The notes under the pieces are model-generated. The model was given only the letters and a program-made list of their open reading frames with translations. It did not search any database and was not told the DNA's origin. Made by a program: the position numbers and the translations under genes. Shown in pieces: positions 50,238 to 62,673 of a stretch of 64,000 bases of DNA (positions within the stretch are counted from its first letter, which is position 1; every line of letters begins with the position of its first letter). Source of the DNA: Sycobia sp. Sy_11 (lineage: Eukaryota; Arthropoda; Insecta; Hymenoptera; Epichrysomallidae); the NCBI GenBank assembly GCA_018907035.1, contig JACCIC010000021.1, positions 505,501-569,500 on the forward strand. Direction: 5' to 3'.

Positions 50238-50575
50238 CCGACCGCCGAGAGCTGACTGGTGCGGATTCGCGCTGGGCTTTATATGCATGTATATAGAAGA
50301 AACTTGCGCGAAAATGAAATATGCATAGTGTCCCGCCGCTGCTACTCTTGTGGACCTACGAGTATATATATGTATATATATATATATATATATATTCGGG
50401 ATGGATAAGAATCGAAATCAACCCCGGCTGAGGATGGTGGGAGTCGGGAGGACGTACGCTTAAGCGCGTCCCATTCTCCGGGAGCCAGTCTAGCGTGGGC
50501 GCGGAGGCAAACTTGATAATTAATAGCGCCGCGAGTTATTGTTAATTCGAACGAGCTATCTCACCCCCCTCTTTC

Positions 50576-50596
50576 ACTCTCTCTCTCTCTCTCTCT
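50576..50596. repeat. (CT)n microsatellite
   Basis: Ten CT units. Confidence 0.85.
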
Positions 50597-51026
50597 GTCT
50601 CTTTGCGGGAGCTCGGTGCGCTGATGCTGGTTTCGCTGAAAGCCAAGTCACGTCTCCGTGTGCGTGCGCGCGTGTGTATCTGTGTGTGTGTTTGTATGTG
50701 GTATGTCCATATATAGAACTCGGCCGGATTTCGGTAATTGCATATAGTCGTCTCCCTCGCGGGGCCGAGAAGATATATATGCAGGACCGGAAACTCCTGC
50801 GTTGCGCCCGTGTTTTTAGAGCAGATAAAGAGAGACACATATTGGCAGACAGAGAGGATAGCGGAGAATGAGACCGAATGAGGGACAGGGGGCGCAGAGG
50901 GAGGAGAGGCGTGTCGAGATCTCTAACCATCAGATTGATCTTGGTCGCACTATGCAAACGTGTTTCATTCGCGCTCGCGACGTACGTTTGTGCAACAACG
51001 CCCGCCGTATAAGTTCGCCGCCCCTA

Positions 51027-51030
<4 letters not shown>

Positions 51031-51062
<32 letters not shown>
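51031..51062. repeat. (CT)n microsatellite
   Basis: Perfect. Confidence 0.9.
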
Positions 51063-51067
<5 letters not shown>

Positions 51068-51376
51068 CGTTCGCCGCGCCACTGCACGTCCTCTAAGCCT
51101 CTTTGCCGAAAAGCACCGAGTATAGCAATCATTTCGAAATGAGCGTTCGGACGGGGGAGGCGGAAGCGCGGGATCGACAGGGCCGCTGCGTGTTTGCGCA
51201 ATGATTGCGCGGTTCAAGAGTACGTACGACACCGGCTGATACACAACACAGCTTAGCCGCCCATCTGCCATTCTTCATCGGTTCATTCGTGATGCGGGAG
51301 CTCAAGCTGCGTTGCGACGTGTGGACACATACACACAGACACATGTCGGTGCGTGCTAACGGGATTGAGATTAAAG

Positions 51377-51377
<1 letters not shown>

Positions 51378-51433
<56 letters not shown>
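51378..51433. repeat. (TA)n microsatellite
   Basis: Perfect, 56 bp. Confidence 0.95.
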
Positions 51434-51436
<3 letters not shown>

Positions 51437-51977
51437 AGAGAGTGATTCATTTTAATGGATCCGGGCATATGTTTCGGAACGTAAGGGAGACCGGGATAGA
51501 AAAGTTGAAATAGAAAAGTTTCGAATGACTGTGCACTATATTTTGCCAAGTATTCGAATCTATGTTTTTCTTCCTTTTTTCAGTAACGAAAGTTCCAATA
51601 TTCAATTACGAAACTGACGAGAGTGACTAGAATTTTACCTCGTGGTGGATTTGATCGCGAGTCGAAGTTTAATCACCAAGCTCATTATGCGATCAGGATC
51701 AGAATCATTCGATTCGCCCAAACATTTCGGAAACTTATATCGTGCGCCGTCGAAAATTCATTTATACTTTCACAGAGTTGAGGGGTATAGAAATGAGCTG
51801 GGGCCGATCGATGCCTTTACGCCGTGACCACGTGAGTCATTTCATCGGCGTCATTCTCGATTATTTCTCTGCCCTAGCGAGGAACCGATTTTAAAAGTTA
51901 GAATCTAAGGGCGTCCGACAACTTTCGGAGTATTATTTCGTCAAGCATTATTTGTCGGGTTTTTATGTATCTGAACT

Positions 51978-51990
51978 TGACCTTTAACCT
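51978..51990 (-). promoter_or_regulatory. DR1-type nuclear receptor site candidate
   Basis: The minus strand reads AGGTTAAAGGTCA, one mismatch from the direct repeat AGGTCA-A-AGGTCA bound by HNF4/USP-type receptors. A GATA-like AGATAA overlaps the next bases. There is no gene close by, so function is speculative. Confidence 0.2.
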
Positions 51991-52655
51991 TTATCTGAAA
52001 GTTATGGTTGAGAGAGACATCCGTTGCTCGCCCCCCGTCCCTCGAATCCTAAAACTTATAGACTTTTGTATTTAAAGTTTCTTTTCGAACTCCCTTACTT
52101 CGGTAGATATGTGCTAGGAGGCCGTACAGGCCGCCCCCGTCGGGTGATCGATCAACGTCATAGTGCGTTGGGATTCGGCAAGAAAGTCTCATGTGTAAAA
52201 TTCCATAGCTGTTTGGTAACAGTGGCCGTCTGCAGTAGGAAACTAAAATAAAACCGAGATAAATAATACATCTACATTAAATAAACAGTGCACTTCTCGT
52301 CTCTACCATTCATCGATACACTTTTCATGCTCGCGCGAACGATGAACAATAATGTCACCCCTTCACCCCCCATCGCCCGTTGCTCGACGTCGGTTCGCAA
52401 CTTGCTAGCCCCTCCGCCGCCCCTCATAAACATCCATTATAAGCGTATACTTGGCCTTAACGACTTTTCCTTCCCCATCTAATTGGCCGACATTGGGATC
52501 GACTATACGTCGCGGGTACGTTCGCGGGGGGCGGTGGGCAACGGAACTATTTCAAGTCGCTGTACACGGTTGGCCGCGCCGGGGACGGCCAACCAGCCCC
52601 CTTACGTATTTCGATGATTTTCCAATTTAAAGTTTCGGCATATTGTGGGCGAAGT

Positions 52656-52683
52656 GGGTGGGGGGGTTTCAGGGAGCGGGGGG
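52656..52683 (+). other. G-quadruplex motif
   Basis: GGG-T-G7-TTTCA-GGG-AGC-G6 fits the G3+N1-7 rule with four tracts. Short, in GC-rich sequence without a gene. Confidence 0.5.
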
Positions 52684-52892
52684 TTTCCGGCTGCCCGCAC
52701 GATTCGGAGAGACTCGCCGAGGCAGCGTACGCGCCTCGCGGTTCCCCCGTGTACTCGGGGATGCGGAATTTTGAGCCGTACTCAAACGTGTATACTGTCT
52801 ATAGAGGCTCGTTTGAACGCGGTCGCGGAAGAGGATTCAACGGGGATGAAGCGCAGGAGAACGAGTTGCAGCTGATATGTTAATTTAGAAAA

Positions 52893-53000
52893 GACCTATG
52901 GTAGTTTCGTCCATACGACCGTTTAAAAACGCATTCTCCACCTCCGTCACCGATTACTATCAGTATTTGGTAGCAAAAATAGAGAGACGTGAGACAATAT
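52893..53000 (+). mobile_element. Diverged, internally deleted copy related to the SINE near 7.3 kb
   Basis: CACCTCCGTCACCGATTA, TATTTGG, GCAAAAA and AGAGAGACGT occur in the same order and spacing as ACCTCCGTCGCTGATTA, TATTTGG, GCATAAAA and AGAGCGACGT of the 7.3-kb SINE. The start (GACCTATGGTAG) also resembles that element's 5' end (GGCCTACGGTGG), but most of the tRNA-like middle with the B box is missing. The tail runs directly into a short (AT)n tract at about 52997-53012. No target-site duplication was recognised. Confidence 0.6.
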
Positions 53001-53012
53001 ATATATATATAT

Positions 53013-53645
53013 TACTTTAGATAGGAAAATCAACTTTGTTTTTAAGCATGTTAATAATGTTTATTGTTCATTCTGAAAATATTCTTACATTGATAATATC
53101 ATTCTGCATTCCTTTATGTGTAACCGGTCCGAAAAGAATATATAATATTTCGATTCAAACTAAATCATATATTTTATCGAGATCACGTATCAATTGAATT
53201 AATACGACTCATGATTGTCGTAAACTGTAAGCTTCTCATTAAATCTTTTGGTTTTTAAGTTATTCCCGTGATAAAAATTTTATACTTGTGAAAAAAAAAT
53301 TTGTGTTGGCGAACTATTAAATCTTTTCATCGGTTTTATAGTCCTTTCCGAATAAATAAATGTTAAGAAAAAGTCGTTATGAGCATTTATATTTTTTATT
53401 CATTATAATATTAAATTTATATACAAAATTTTAACATCAGGTATCCTAGAGTCCATTTTTCTTGTATAAAGAAAAATATGAACAGTATGTTGTGTTTAAA
53501 GCCTTTATAATAGAAAATGTGCACTCGAAGATTCTCAGAGGATTGCACATAATCCCCAGCGTCTACACAAGTTCCTTACAAGCTTATTAACATAATCCTC
53601 GAAGGGCGAGTAAAGTGAATTACACGACGAAGATCGTTTTCTAAC

Positions 53646-53649
<4 letters not shown>
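53013..53649. other. AT-rich non-coding stretch
   Basis: Nothing recognised. Confidence 0.55.

Positions 53650-53702
<53 letters not shown>
53650..53702. repeat. (TA)n microsatellite
   Basis: Perfect. Confidence 0.95.
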
Positions 53703-53703
<1 letters not shown>

Positions 53704-53822
53704 GCACACGCCATATTATCTATCGACCGAGGACTTCCTGATGAGAGAGGGTGGGGGTGCCAATTTCGCGCCTTTTTATGCCAACGTGGTGCCTCGCATG
53801 AGTTCTAGAGAGTAAATCCATC

Positions 53823-53824
<2 letters not shown>

Positions 53825-53868
<44 letters not shown>
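53825..53868. repeat. (AT)n microsatellite
   Basis: Perfect, followed by GAGAGAG. Confidence 0.95.
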
Positions 53869-53876
<8 letters not shown>

Positions 53877-54358
53877 ATTTCGAACTATTGACACGTCGGC
53901 GATGTAACGACATATATACAATACGTGACCCCACGGGCTCAAGGGAGCCGGGGACGATCTATACGTGTCAGCAACAATCGCGCTTGCTTCTTACCCCTCT
54001 CACTCCCCCGGCCTTCCCGCTCGAAAGAGCCGTATACTCGGCTCGTTTCCCCGTGGACTTATGACCTATATATATATATATATATATTATAGATGCGACG
54101 AAGGTGTGCCCGTCAGGTCGTTCGCAAGTCCACTTGAAATCTATCCTCCTATCCCCGCCCGTTTTCTAGGTATCCATACACGTTTTCGACCTGCGTCGCT
54201 CGTATATGCTGTCTTATTGATTCGCAGGAGTGAGGTGGGGGTGCAGATTGACGATAATTTTTACACTCGAAGAAGTGAAATTCCCGTTAAATACACATAC
54301 AGACGCATATGCCGAGGAATAAAAAAATTACAGAGCTGCTGTGTCCATGTGAAACGCA

Positions 54359-54508
54359 CACTGAGAAAAAATATCTGTTATTGAATCAAACTTGAATCAA
54401 ACCACGTACTCTTAAATCTAGTCAATATTTTCTTAATTTAAGAAAATGATTTACTTGGTACAAAACAAGTAAATATTTACTTGATATCGGAAAATATTTT
54501 TTTCAGTG
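54359..54508. mobile_element. MITE-like palindromic element, 150 bp
   Basis: The ends are inverted: CACTGAGAAAAAATAT at the left and, reverse-complemented, CACTGAAAAAAATATTT at the right. Inside are a direct repeat of TTGAATCAAAC (54381-54402), a palindrome at 54427-54447 with arms ATTTTCTTAA/TTAAGAAAAT around one T, inverted arms ATTTACTTG (54449-54457) and CAAGTAAAT (54466-54474), and the perfect palindrome CAAGTAAATATTTACTTG (54466-54483). There is no coding capacity. A target-site duplication is unclear (only CA on both sides), so the superfamily is unassigned. Confidence 0.55.
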
Positions 54509-54538
54509 CATTATATGAGATATTGGAGAGAAAGGAAG

Positions 54539-54542
<4 letters not shown>

Positions 54543-54590
<48 letters not shown>
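54543..54590. repeat. (GA)n microsatellite
   Basis: Perfect, 35 bp after the MITE-like element. Confidence 0.95.
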
Positions 54591-54595
<5 letters not shown>

Positions 54596-56275
54596 AAGAA
54601 TACGGGAGAAGGTATCACACCTTAAGTATTTCAGAGTATCCTGAAAGGTCCCTTAATTTTTGTGTATATCGATGAACATTCGAGGTTGCGTATTTTTTCC
54701 ACGTCGAGCCTCCGAATGATAATACGCAGATAGATCTGTGAACATTTAGAAAGGGGGCACTTTGACGGTTATTCAGTTTTAATTTTTTTTTGATATTACA
54801 CGTTATATTTTACAGTATACCATTATTATAATGTCTTTAAACCAAGCATTCTTCTCTAATTTGCAATAAATTTATTTCAATGTCATTTGGACTCATTCGC
54901 GATGTATATATGTCAAATACTTTTAGAAGCAGACAAGAATTTTTACAAGCATTCGATAAATTTTTTCTTTTATTATTACGATGCCTTATTTTGTGATATA
55001 TTTCGAAGTTTAGCATATTTCGATCTCAGTTTTATTTAGCATTGCTGTATATTGGGATCGATATTTTATATTTTTAAGAATGAAATAGTGAAGTCATGTT
55101 TTTTCTTTATTTCTTATTTAAAAAAAAAAAGAACAAAAAAAAGGAATTCTTTGGAAAATCATAAATTTAAAATTACAAAATTGTCGATGAAATTTTTTAT
55201 GATGAAAAGTAACATTTTTCTGCCAACGACTACATATAGCTTAAATTCCATAAAATCAATAGAGCAGATTGGATTTTTGGCAAATTCGAATAGTTTCCGA
55301 CCCTTCCGATCATGATATTTTTATATCCCTAGTTTTTTTGACGACACTCAGTAGGTGATGAAGCAGCGTGACCCATTCGATTCGATTACAAGTGCACGAT
55401 TCGCGTAGCAGCATATTGCTCCTTGCATAAAGAAAATAAAAAAAAAAAAATAATTCCAATCGAAAGCTGCGTGGTCGAAGGTCAAAAGCGAAGTATCCCG
55501 TAATTCTGACACGAATTATACGCCAGTGCTCCTTCAGGCCTGAAAAAGAGAAAAGTCGCATTGAATTTATCGGTAGCGTCGATAAATTGACGCTACGCCC
55601 GGTCCTCCCTCTCCCCCTCCCCTTTCCCCCCTACAATTTCATTTTACTCCAATCGATGGCAATTAACTCGATTTTTCGCCGTAATCATAAATCCATCGTA
55701 TACATAACGAATTCTTCCCCTTCGCGCCCGCCGGCTGTGACATCCCTCGTCTCTCCCATCACCGCCACTCGCTCGCGCTCGTTTATGGCTCATCTCCTCT
55801 TTATTAAAGCGAGCATTTTTATATTCGAACCTACGGCTCTGCTCGTATTCTCACTCGATAAATTTAAAGCGTGTATGCGTATGGGGTGGAAGAAGGTGGT
55901 GGGGCTGGGCACGGGGGGTGAGGGTATAAAATATTTTACGGCCCACTTATATACGCGCGCTTACAGTTAATGCGGGCGAGGAGTACGGTTGAGGGTGGGG
56001 GGCGGAAGTTCGTTGGTTCGAAAGGGGGCGGGGGTCAACTAACTAAGCATGATTTTTGTTTATTGAATTTCGCGAAACGTGTAGCGATACGAGCAGCCGT
56101 GTATACAATGCCTCGAATCCTCGGCCACTGGTATAAGTTGGAAGAAAAATGTGCATTCAGTATTACAAAAGTGAACGTAGAGATGTTTCTCTCGGTCCTG
56201 TAGAAAGAAATTTATTTGATAAGATATTTTCATCCCTGGATGGCGTACGGACATATAGATTTCAAGCTTGACCCT

Positions 56276-56312
<37 letters not shown>

Positions 56313-57058
56313 GCGCCACTTTTTCCTTTCTCCGCTCGGTATATATACCGATAAAAGCTTCGCGAAATCAAGAATTCTCCTTTCATACATTTATTTCGCT
56401 TCGACAAACCAAAAGACTATGCATTTATGGCTCGAACTCGCTATCCCTATATCTGCATCTATTGCCTTTCGTATTTTTAATATTTCTAAATGCACGTCAC
56501 CCCTCCCCTCAATCCCCGATGCTTCGAGTCACGTGCACAAGCACCTTCAGCATTAAAAGATATCGACGTATATGTACTTTGATGAAATACAAACCGACCT
56601 ACATGCGCGGATGCGCGTATTGCTCGAAAAGTTTTATATACGCGCGGGATTCTTTCAAATACTAAACGTTCTTATTACTCTCTTCGATGCGCGCGCCACC
56701 GTTATTTTATGAGGGATGTTGTTCGCAGAGCTTGTTACGGCACAACTTTGTGTTAGTACGTGAGAGAGGGGTGGAGGAAAAAGGAAAAACTAGAGGAAGC
56801 AAAAAAAAAAAAAAAAGAAAATACTGAAATTTCTGGCGAAGAACAGGAACTTTTTAAGACTCCGGCTTACATTTAAAAATCGATGAGCGAAGGCACTAGA
56901 ACGAGAGGCACGCAAAGTTCGGACAGAAAAGGAACGCGACGATTTAAAGAAAGAGATGAGAGAGTGAACGAGACAGCGAGAAAGCGCAGAGAAAGAGGTC
57001 GACCTGCTACAATAGTCGAGATCTTCTATACAAAAAACAGGGCCCTCCTTTATATACA

Positions 57059-57061
<3 letters not shown>
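54591..57061. other. Non-coding stretch
   Basis: AT-rich, with GC-richer 55580-56040 and a (CT)n tract at 56279-56309. No gene recognised. Confidence 0.5.

Positions 57062-57102
<41 letters not shown>
57062..57102. repeat. (TA)n microsatellite
   Basis: Perfect. Confidence 0.95.
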
Positions 57103-57105
<3 letters not shown>

Positions 57106-57709
57106 ATTTTCCGCGGAGACAATAAAGATGGTCGGAAAAGCCGCGCGTCCATGAGAGAAAGAAAAAAAAATTTGAAGACGGATCCTTAAATCTAAAACAA
57201 AAAAAAGAAAAAGAAGCTAATGCGCCGCCGTATAATTAGGACAGACAGATATATGTGGGATATATAGATAGACGAAGAAAGAGGGTGAGGAGAAAGAGAG
57301 CAGTGCGCCGCGCTTCCATAGGTCTATATCCGTTTCTTTGCTGCCTAGATATATTATCTGTCTCTCTCTCTCTCTTTCTCTTTCTTTCCATGTATATATA
57401 TATGCATGAGATACTGTACAGAGCGCCAGGGCCGAACGCGAGGAGGAAAGGAGCCACTGGAAATTTATCGAAGTCGTCTTCCCGTCGGACCCCCCACCTC
57501 CATCCATCTCGAGTGCATCGGCTTACGCTCTGGGGGGCCGAGAAAAGGGCGCCCGAGTCTCCGTCGACGCTACTGCTCCACGTCTTAATAACCTCCTTCC
57601 TTGTTCCGCATTAACCCGTATGAAAATGCGCCTGCTCCCCGTCTTCTTATCGATACTTATATCCGAGCTGAGTCTTTCTATTTCTTCCATCGCCCAAGAT
57701 GGAGGGGGT

Positions 57710-57714
<5 letters not shown>

Positions 57715-57760
<46 letters not shown>
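57715..57760. repeat. (TA)n microsatellite
   Basis: Perfect. Confidence 0.95.
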
Positions 57761-57764
<4 letters not shown>

Positions 57765-57869
57765 GAAGACTCGCCCCTATGATCCTCTCGAATCCCGGGA
57801 AATATTAGCGCAATAAAAATGTCCATAAAAGTATGGCGGCGAAAGAACGTCCCCCGTGCCCTCTGTGCT

Positions 57870-57938
57870 TTCCTTCTCCTTTCTCTTTCTCTTTCTCTCT
57901 CTCTCCCTCTCTCTCTCTCTCTTTTGTCTGTCTCTCTC
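57870..57938. repeat. Imperfect (CT)n pyrimidine tract
   Basis: CTTTCTCTTTCTCTC-type sequence broken by single C, G and T changes. Confidence 0.85.
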
Positions 57939-58253
57939 CCTGAGACGTATATATTCTCGTATTTCAACGATGCTCGCGCTATAGGATCGAGGAGCAATGG
58001 AGTGAAAGAGGAAAAGGGGCACGACTGGACGGGATTGGGTGGAAGGGGGGGGGGCGTGTGCCCTCCAACCCGGCCGTCTTTTTAGTTTTAGCCGACCATC
58101 CTCCTCCGCGAATACTTTCCTATATATGCGCATATGAAAAGAGAGTCGGAGATCTTTCGTGCTTTCCTAAAAATTCTTCCGACCCACACATGTATATACA
58201 GGCGATCTTCATATCTCTGCCAACCTCCTATTCCGTCCCTTCCATTCTCACTC

Positions 58254-58258
<5 letters not shown>

Positions 58259-58285
<27 letters not shown>
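58259..58285. repeat. (CT)n microsatellite
   Basis: Perfect. Confidence 0.9.
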
Positions 58286-58288
<3 letters not shown>

Positions 58289-59649
58289 TTTCCTATTTGA
58301 CTCAGTCGCCAAACTTCATATATATATATACATATATAGGTAGGCAAAGAAATCACATTACTATACGACTTTTCTCATAAAGTATTTTGGACCGATGCAT
58401 ATATACATGTATATATAGAGCGTGCGCAGATCGGCTCCAGATTACAAAGGCATTTGGTTCCCGCCTTGATTTTAAAGTGACATTCGCGAAAAATAGGAGG
58501 GAAAATGAATGGGAGGAGGGGCAAGAGAGGGAGAGAGAGAGGGAGAGCGAGCGAAGGACGAATACCCCCTTTTCCCTTTCTCGAGACGGGAACGAACTTC
58601 CAATGATGGGGACGGCGACGAGGAGGTCGCGCCAGCCAAGAGAGGGAAATAAGTAGAAATAGGGCGAGATGGCGCGGGCGATGCGCGCACATAGTCTCGG
58701 TTCGCCTCGTCGACGACGGCGACGACGTTCGGTATAGAGAGAAGTCATTTCAGGGTTGGGATCGGGAAGAAAGGGGATGGTGTATATATATATATATATA
58801 TATCTGCATTTGCTCGATAAGATTTCTGTTCCTTCGTCCCGATTTTTTTTTCTCTTCTTCTCTATCTTATTCTCCTCGGTTACCCCCTTTTTTATGTTTC
58901 TCTTTCTCTCTTTCTCTCCTTCACCCCACGACGATTGCCGGTACTCGCATAATACCCCCTTCTGTTTTTCTTTCATATATAACCTTTGATTAAAATTTGC
59001 ATTTTTCATTTGCGCTCACAGGATATCCTATAGATCGAAATGGTGCTGGTGGCGGGAGGAGGGGGGCTGCTTTTCTCCACCTGTAACTTTGGCGCATTTG
59101 TTGCGGCTGTTACATGTTAAATTTCAATTTGCTCGTTTTTGTTGTGTTTGTTCTAGAAACCCCCATTATTTCTTCATCCTTGAAGTAGCGGCTGCGCCAG
59201 GCAATTTTGTCCAGATTCTTTGATGCGTGTTCAAAACGGATCGACTTTACAATAATAATGAGGGTTCCAAAAATAAATCCTATACATATAAATTGAAAAC
59301 TTCCGTTGGAAAGTAATAATGTTATTCTCATAATGAACGTGGAATTGCAACAATCATTGTATCGAAAATTAAAATATTACGAGAGATATATTACCAAAGT
59401 AAGATAAATGGCTTTTGTTATATTTTATACATTTTGTTTATATTCTATAGGTATTATATTTTTATATTTACAAAACGGATTTTTTTCTCATCATTATCAC
59501 AGACCAAATATACATCAAATTTGATGTTACTTTAGGAAACCGAGTGCATCGACGGAGGAAAGTTTAATAATTACAATTTCTACAAGAAAAACTTGAGATT
59601 ATATAATCATACGACTGCGCTGCAAAGGCGACAAGAATTGTATACAAAA
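58286..59649. other. Non-coding stretch
   Basis: Short (TA)n at 58319-58329 and 58784-58802; open frames without recognisable domains. Confidence 0.5.
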
Positions 59650-59669
59650 AGAGAGAGAAAGAGAGCGAG

Positions 59670-59701
<32 letters not shown>

Positions 59702-59702
59702 G
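59650..59702. repeat. (GA)n microsatellite
   Basis: GA units with GAAAGAGAGCGAGAGCG interruptions at the start. Confidence 0.9.
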
Positions 59703-60359
59703 CTATCAGAAGAGAGCAAAGTGAGTTGCAACTCCTTTTTAAAGTCCCTCTCTACGATTTAAAGTCGCCACGGGGCGCCGAGGACAAAAATAAGCGTCTG
59801 GGGAGAACATCGTTAAAAAAAGAACCTTCGAGCGTGTGGTGCGTGCAGTGTAACAAAACTGTACAGCGTGGCACGGTGGGTGCGGCCCGTAAGGCACGCG
59901 CGTGTTACTTATACTTGCAACAAAAAAAAAAAAAAATAAAAACTAAACAAAAAGAAAGTATAGGGAAGAATTTAATTAAGTTATATAAAACCTGCATAGC
60001 GCGCGCTGCGTGACCTCCGCCTCCCAACTTTTCTCCACCCCCTTTTTCCCCGCCCCCGGGAACGCTCGCGTTCACGTGAAATTTCGGTGTATGTATCCAC
60101 GCTTGCGTTTTACCCCGATGGCTACGCTACGCCCCTGGCCCATCCTCTTGCGGCGCATTACGCGCGAAACCGCCGGCTCCCCTCGGTATTGTATATGTGT
60201 ATGCAGCGGGCCCCACCCCTGAGCCCACTCCACCGGCTCCATCTACCCCTCCGACGCGACTCAACCGTGGCGCCCTTCGGTTCCGCGTAATGAAATTGCA
60301 CAGAGGCCAACGTTAATGACATCCTCGGGGCGTTGGTCGCGCGCTTTTACTAATATACA

Positions 60360-60361
<2 letters not shown>
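59703..60361. other. Non-coding, GC-rich at 60000-60330
   Basis: Contains an A14 run at about 59922-59935. No gene recognised. Confidence 0.45.

Positions 60362-60401
<40 letters not shown>
60362..60401. repeat. (TA)n microsatellite
   Basis: Perfect. Confidence 0.95.
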
Positions 60402-60402
<1 letters not shown>

Positions 60403-60708
60403 CACACACTCACGGATACGCATACTCATACAGATATATATATATTGCCCGCGCACTCCTCCCCCTACCTCAACCCCCCGGTTTCGCAATCTAACGATGC
60501 GACATTTTGCGTTGCCTTCTCTCGTGCACTCGCTTGACGTTTCTTTCTGGCGAGAATAGCGCTGCTTCCGCGCGAGGCGACGGCTGCAGCTCTCGGGAGG
60601 AGAGAGGCCCTTTGTATGCGATGCGAGTCACGCCGCTCGACTGACTTCGACGTCATATCGTTTCCGCGGGCTAGGACGCAAGGGAGGATGAAGGAGAGGG
60701 ATAGAGGG

Positions 60709-60712
<4 letters not shown>

Positions 60713-60741
<29 letters not shown>
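60713..60741. repeat. (GA)n microsatellite
   Basis: Perfect. Confidence 0.9.
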
Positions 60742-60745
<4 letters not shown>

Positions 60746-61789
60746 GAAAGATAGGGAAAGAGAGGCACGCTTGCACGAACCCGCAGTCTTGATGAAGAAG
60801 AAGGAAAAAAAATGGTCGGGAGAAAAAGTTTTAATGATTGCACTTTTTTTCTTTGTAAACGTATATTCACTGCGTTCTGGCGCCAAATTACAGGCGATTG
60901 CCGCTGTTTAAATATACGGAACGAGATTTTGACGTTGTGTATAGATGGGGTCGAATACGATTGCAGAGATTCGGCATGCTTACGAAACTGTGGATAGCGT
61001 AGATTAGTGATAGAGTGTAGCGGTATAATTACTAATTAAATACGATAGAATGAACATGTATTGATGAAACGAAATAATGGTCTTGAAGAACTATTTCAAA
61101 TTTATGTGTCTCGTTTTGAACTTATACTTATGCACTCGTTTATAATGAGGATTTTATCGAAATATGGTAATCCATAAATTATCCATAACAATCCATAAAT
61201 TATTAAATTATATCTATAATTAAAGCCATGCTGATTACCTAATAAGTAATATTGAAAATGCTTCTAAGCTTTTAAATATCGTGAAAGAATCACTTCTTTC
61301 ACGATATTTGACCTTGAAAATAAGATACGGAAGAAGGAGAATTTATACAAACATAAAATATAATATATTTTAAATCTTCTAGTTTCAATTAATTAGCATT
61401 CATATAATGACTTCGAAATGATACATGAAAGAAGTCATTTTTTTTATTATGCATTACTTATATGCAGCGAAATATTTATTTAAAAAATTGTTGTGCAAGT
61501 AAAAAGAAGTATCAGCTTTTTATTACAAAGTTCAAGAATTGATGAAAATAACTTTTTTGTAATAAATAATATATTATAATTAATTTTTACATTGAAAATC
61601 CCGTATTTTTATATTACAACATGTAATCTTCAGCCAGTGTTAAATTCTATAAATTGATTTTACATAAGGTACATAAGAAGTCTGTGTATATCTACGTGTC
61701 AATACCAAAAATAAATGTGTTTTTCCCAAATACCAGTTTAATAATATTATCTTTCGCAAAGGAAATATATGAGCCACGTGTATATACAT

Positions 61790-61797
<8 letters not shown>
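60742..61797. other. AT-rich non-coding stretch
   Basis: Holds the hairpin at 61274-61309 and a small tandem ATCCATAAATTATCCATAA unit near 61171-61205. Confidence 0.55.
61274..61309. repeat. Perfect 16-bp-arm hairpin
   Basis: The arms AAATATCGTGAAAGAA and TTCTTTCACGATATTT are exact reverse complements around the loop TCAC. Pairing stops at the next base on each side. It sits in otherwise plain AT-rich sequence with no gene nearby. Confidence 0.9.

Positions 61798-61857
<60 letters not shown>
61798..61857. repeat. (TA)n microsatellite
   Basis: Perfect, 60 bp, preceded by (CA)5. Confidence 0.95.
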
Positions 61858-61862
<5 letters not shown>

Positions 61863-62642
61863 CACAAATATATATACACGTAGAAAATTTACAGAATATA
61901 TTTTATATGAAATATGGCCAAGGATAACAATATCGGCCCAATTGGCCCAAAATGCGTGCACGGCATTCCACATAATTAATTTGAATACCGAAATTAATAC
62001 ATTGCTTTTATAAAAAGAACTTTGAAATATCTCATATTGTGCAAAAATTAAAAGCGCCGCCCTAAAAAGTAAAACAGCGCTTTAAAACGAACGGATTAAG
62101 CATTAATATTTATGATATTCATTATACGCAAAATCTATAAAGAACACGAACGAAAAAGCAAAGAAGAAAAAAAAACAGGAACGAAAGTTATAATATATTA
62201 AATCGATTTTTAAAGAATAATGCAAAATTGTTTTACACAGCCGTACGTATACCGATTTCTATCCAGTTTTTGTTTTGTTTTTTCTTTTTAATCCCGCGCC
62301 TATACACTTTACGGTTATTAGATTTTTATTATATGCCGTTACGGGTAGGGCCTTACTATTCTCAGATCGGGCGTTGCCGATATAGCTGCGAGTAATATTT
62401 TTATCCTTTGTCCGTGTAATTAACGGATTGATTAACTCTACCTTTTATGAAATTTTATGCGACGTCTCGGTGGAAAATGCATTTTATTAATTAGCTTTTA
62501 TGTACGCGTAACGAGGCGGCCGATGGTTAATGCACCCTCCCTTTTTATACAGAATTTTTATTTACTCTTTAGAGAAAAAAGGCTCGTTCGATGGTGACAT
62601 ATTTTTGATAATTCTGAATTTTTATCGTGGAAAAATGGGCAA

Positions 62643-62673
<31 letters not shown>

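Larger units (their letters stand above)
51434..52892. other. Non-coding stretch
   Basis: Holds the DR1-like site and a quadruplex motif; no gene recognised. Confidence 0.5.

Noticed and set aside
59890..59900. TAAGGCACGCG matches the first 11 bases of miR-124
   Set aside because: The match stops before the rest of the mature sequence and there is no precursor hairpin; coincidence in CpG-rich DNA.
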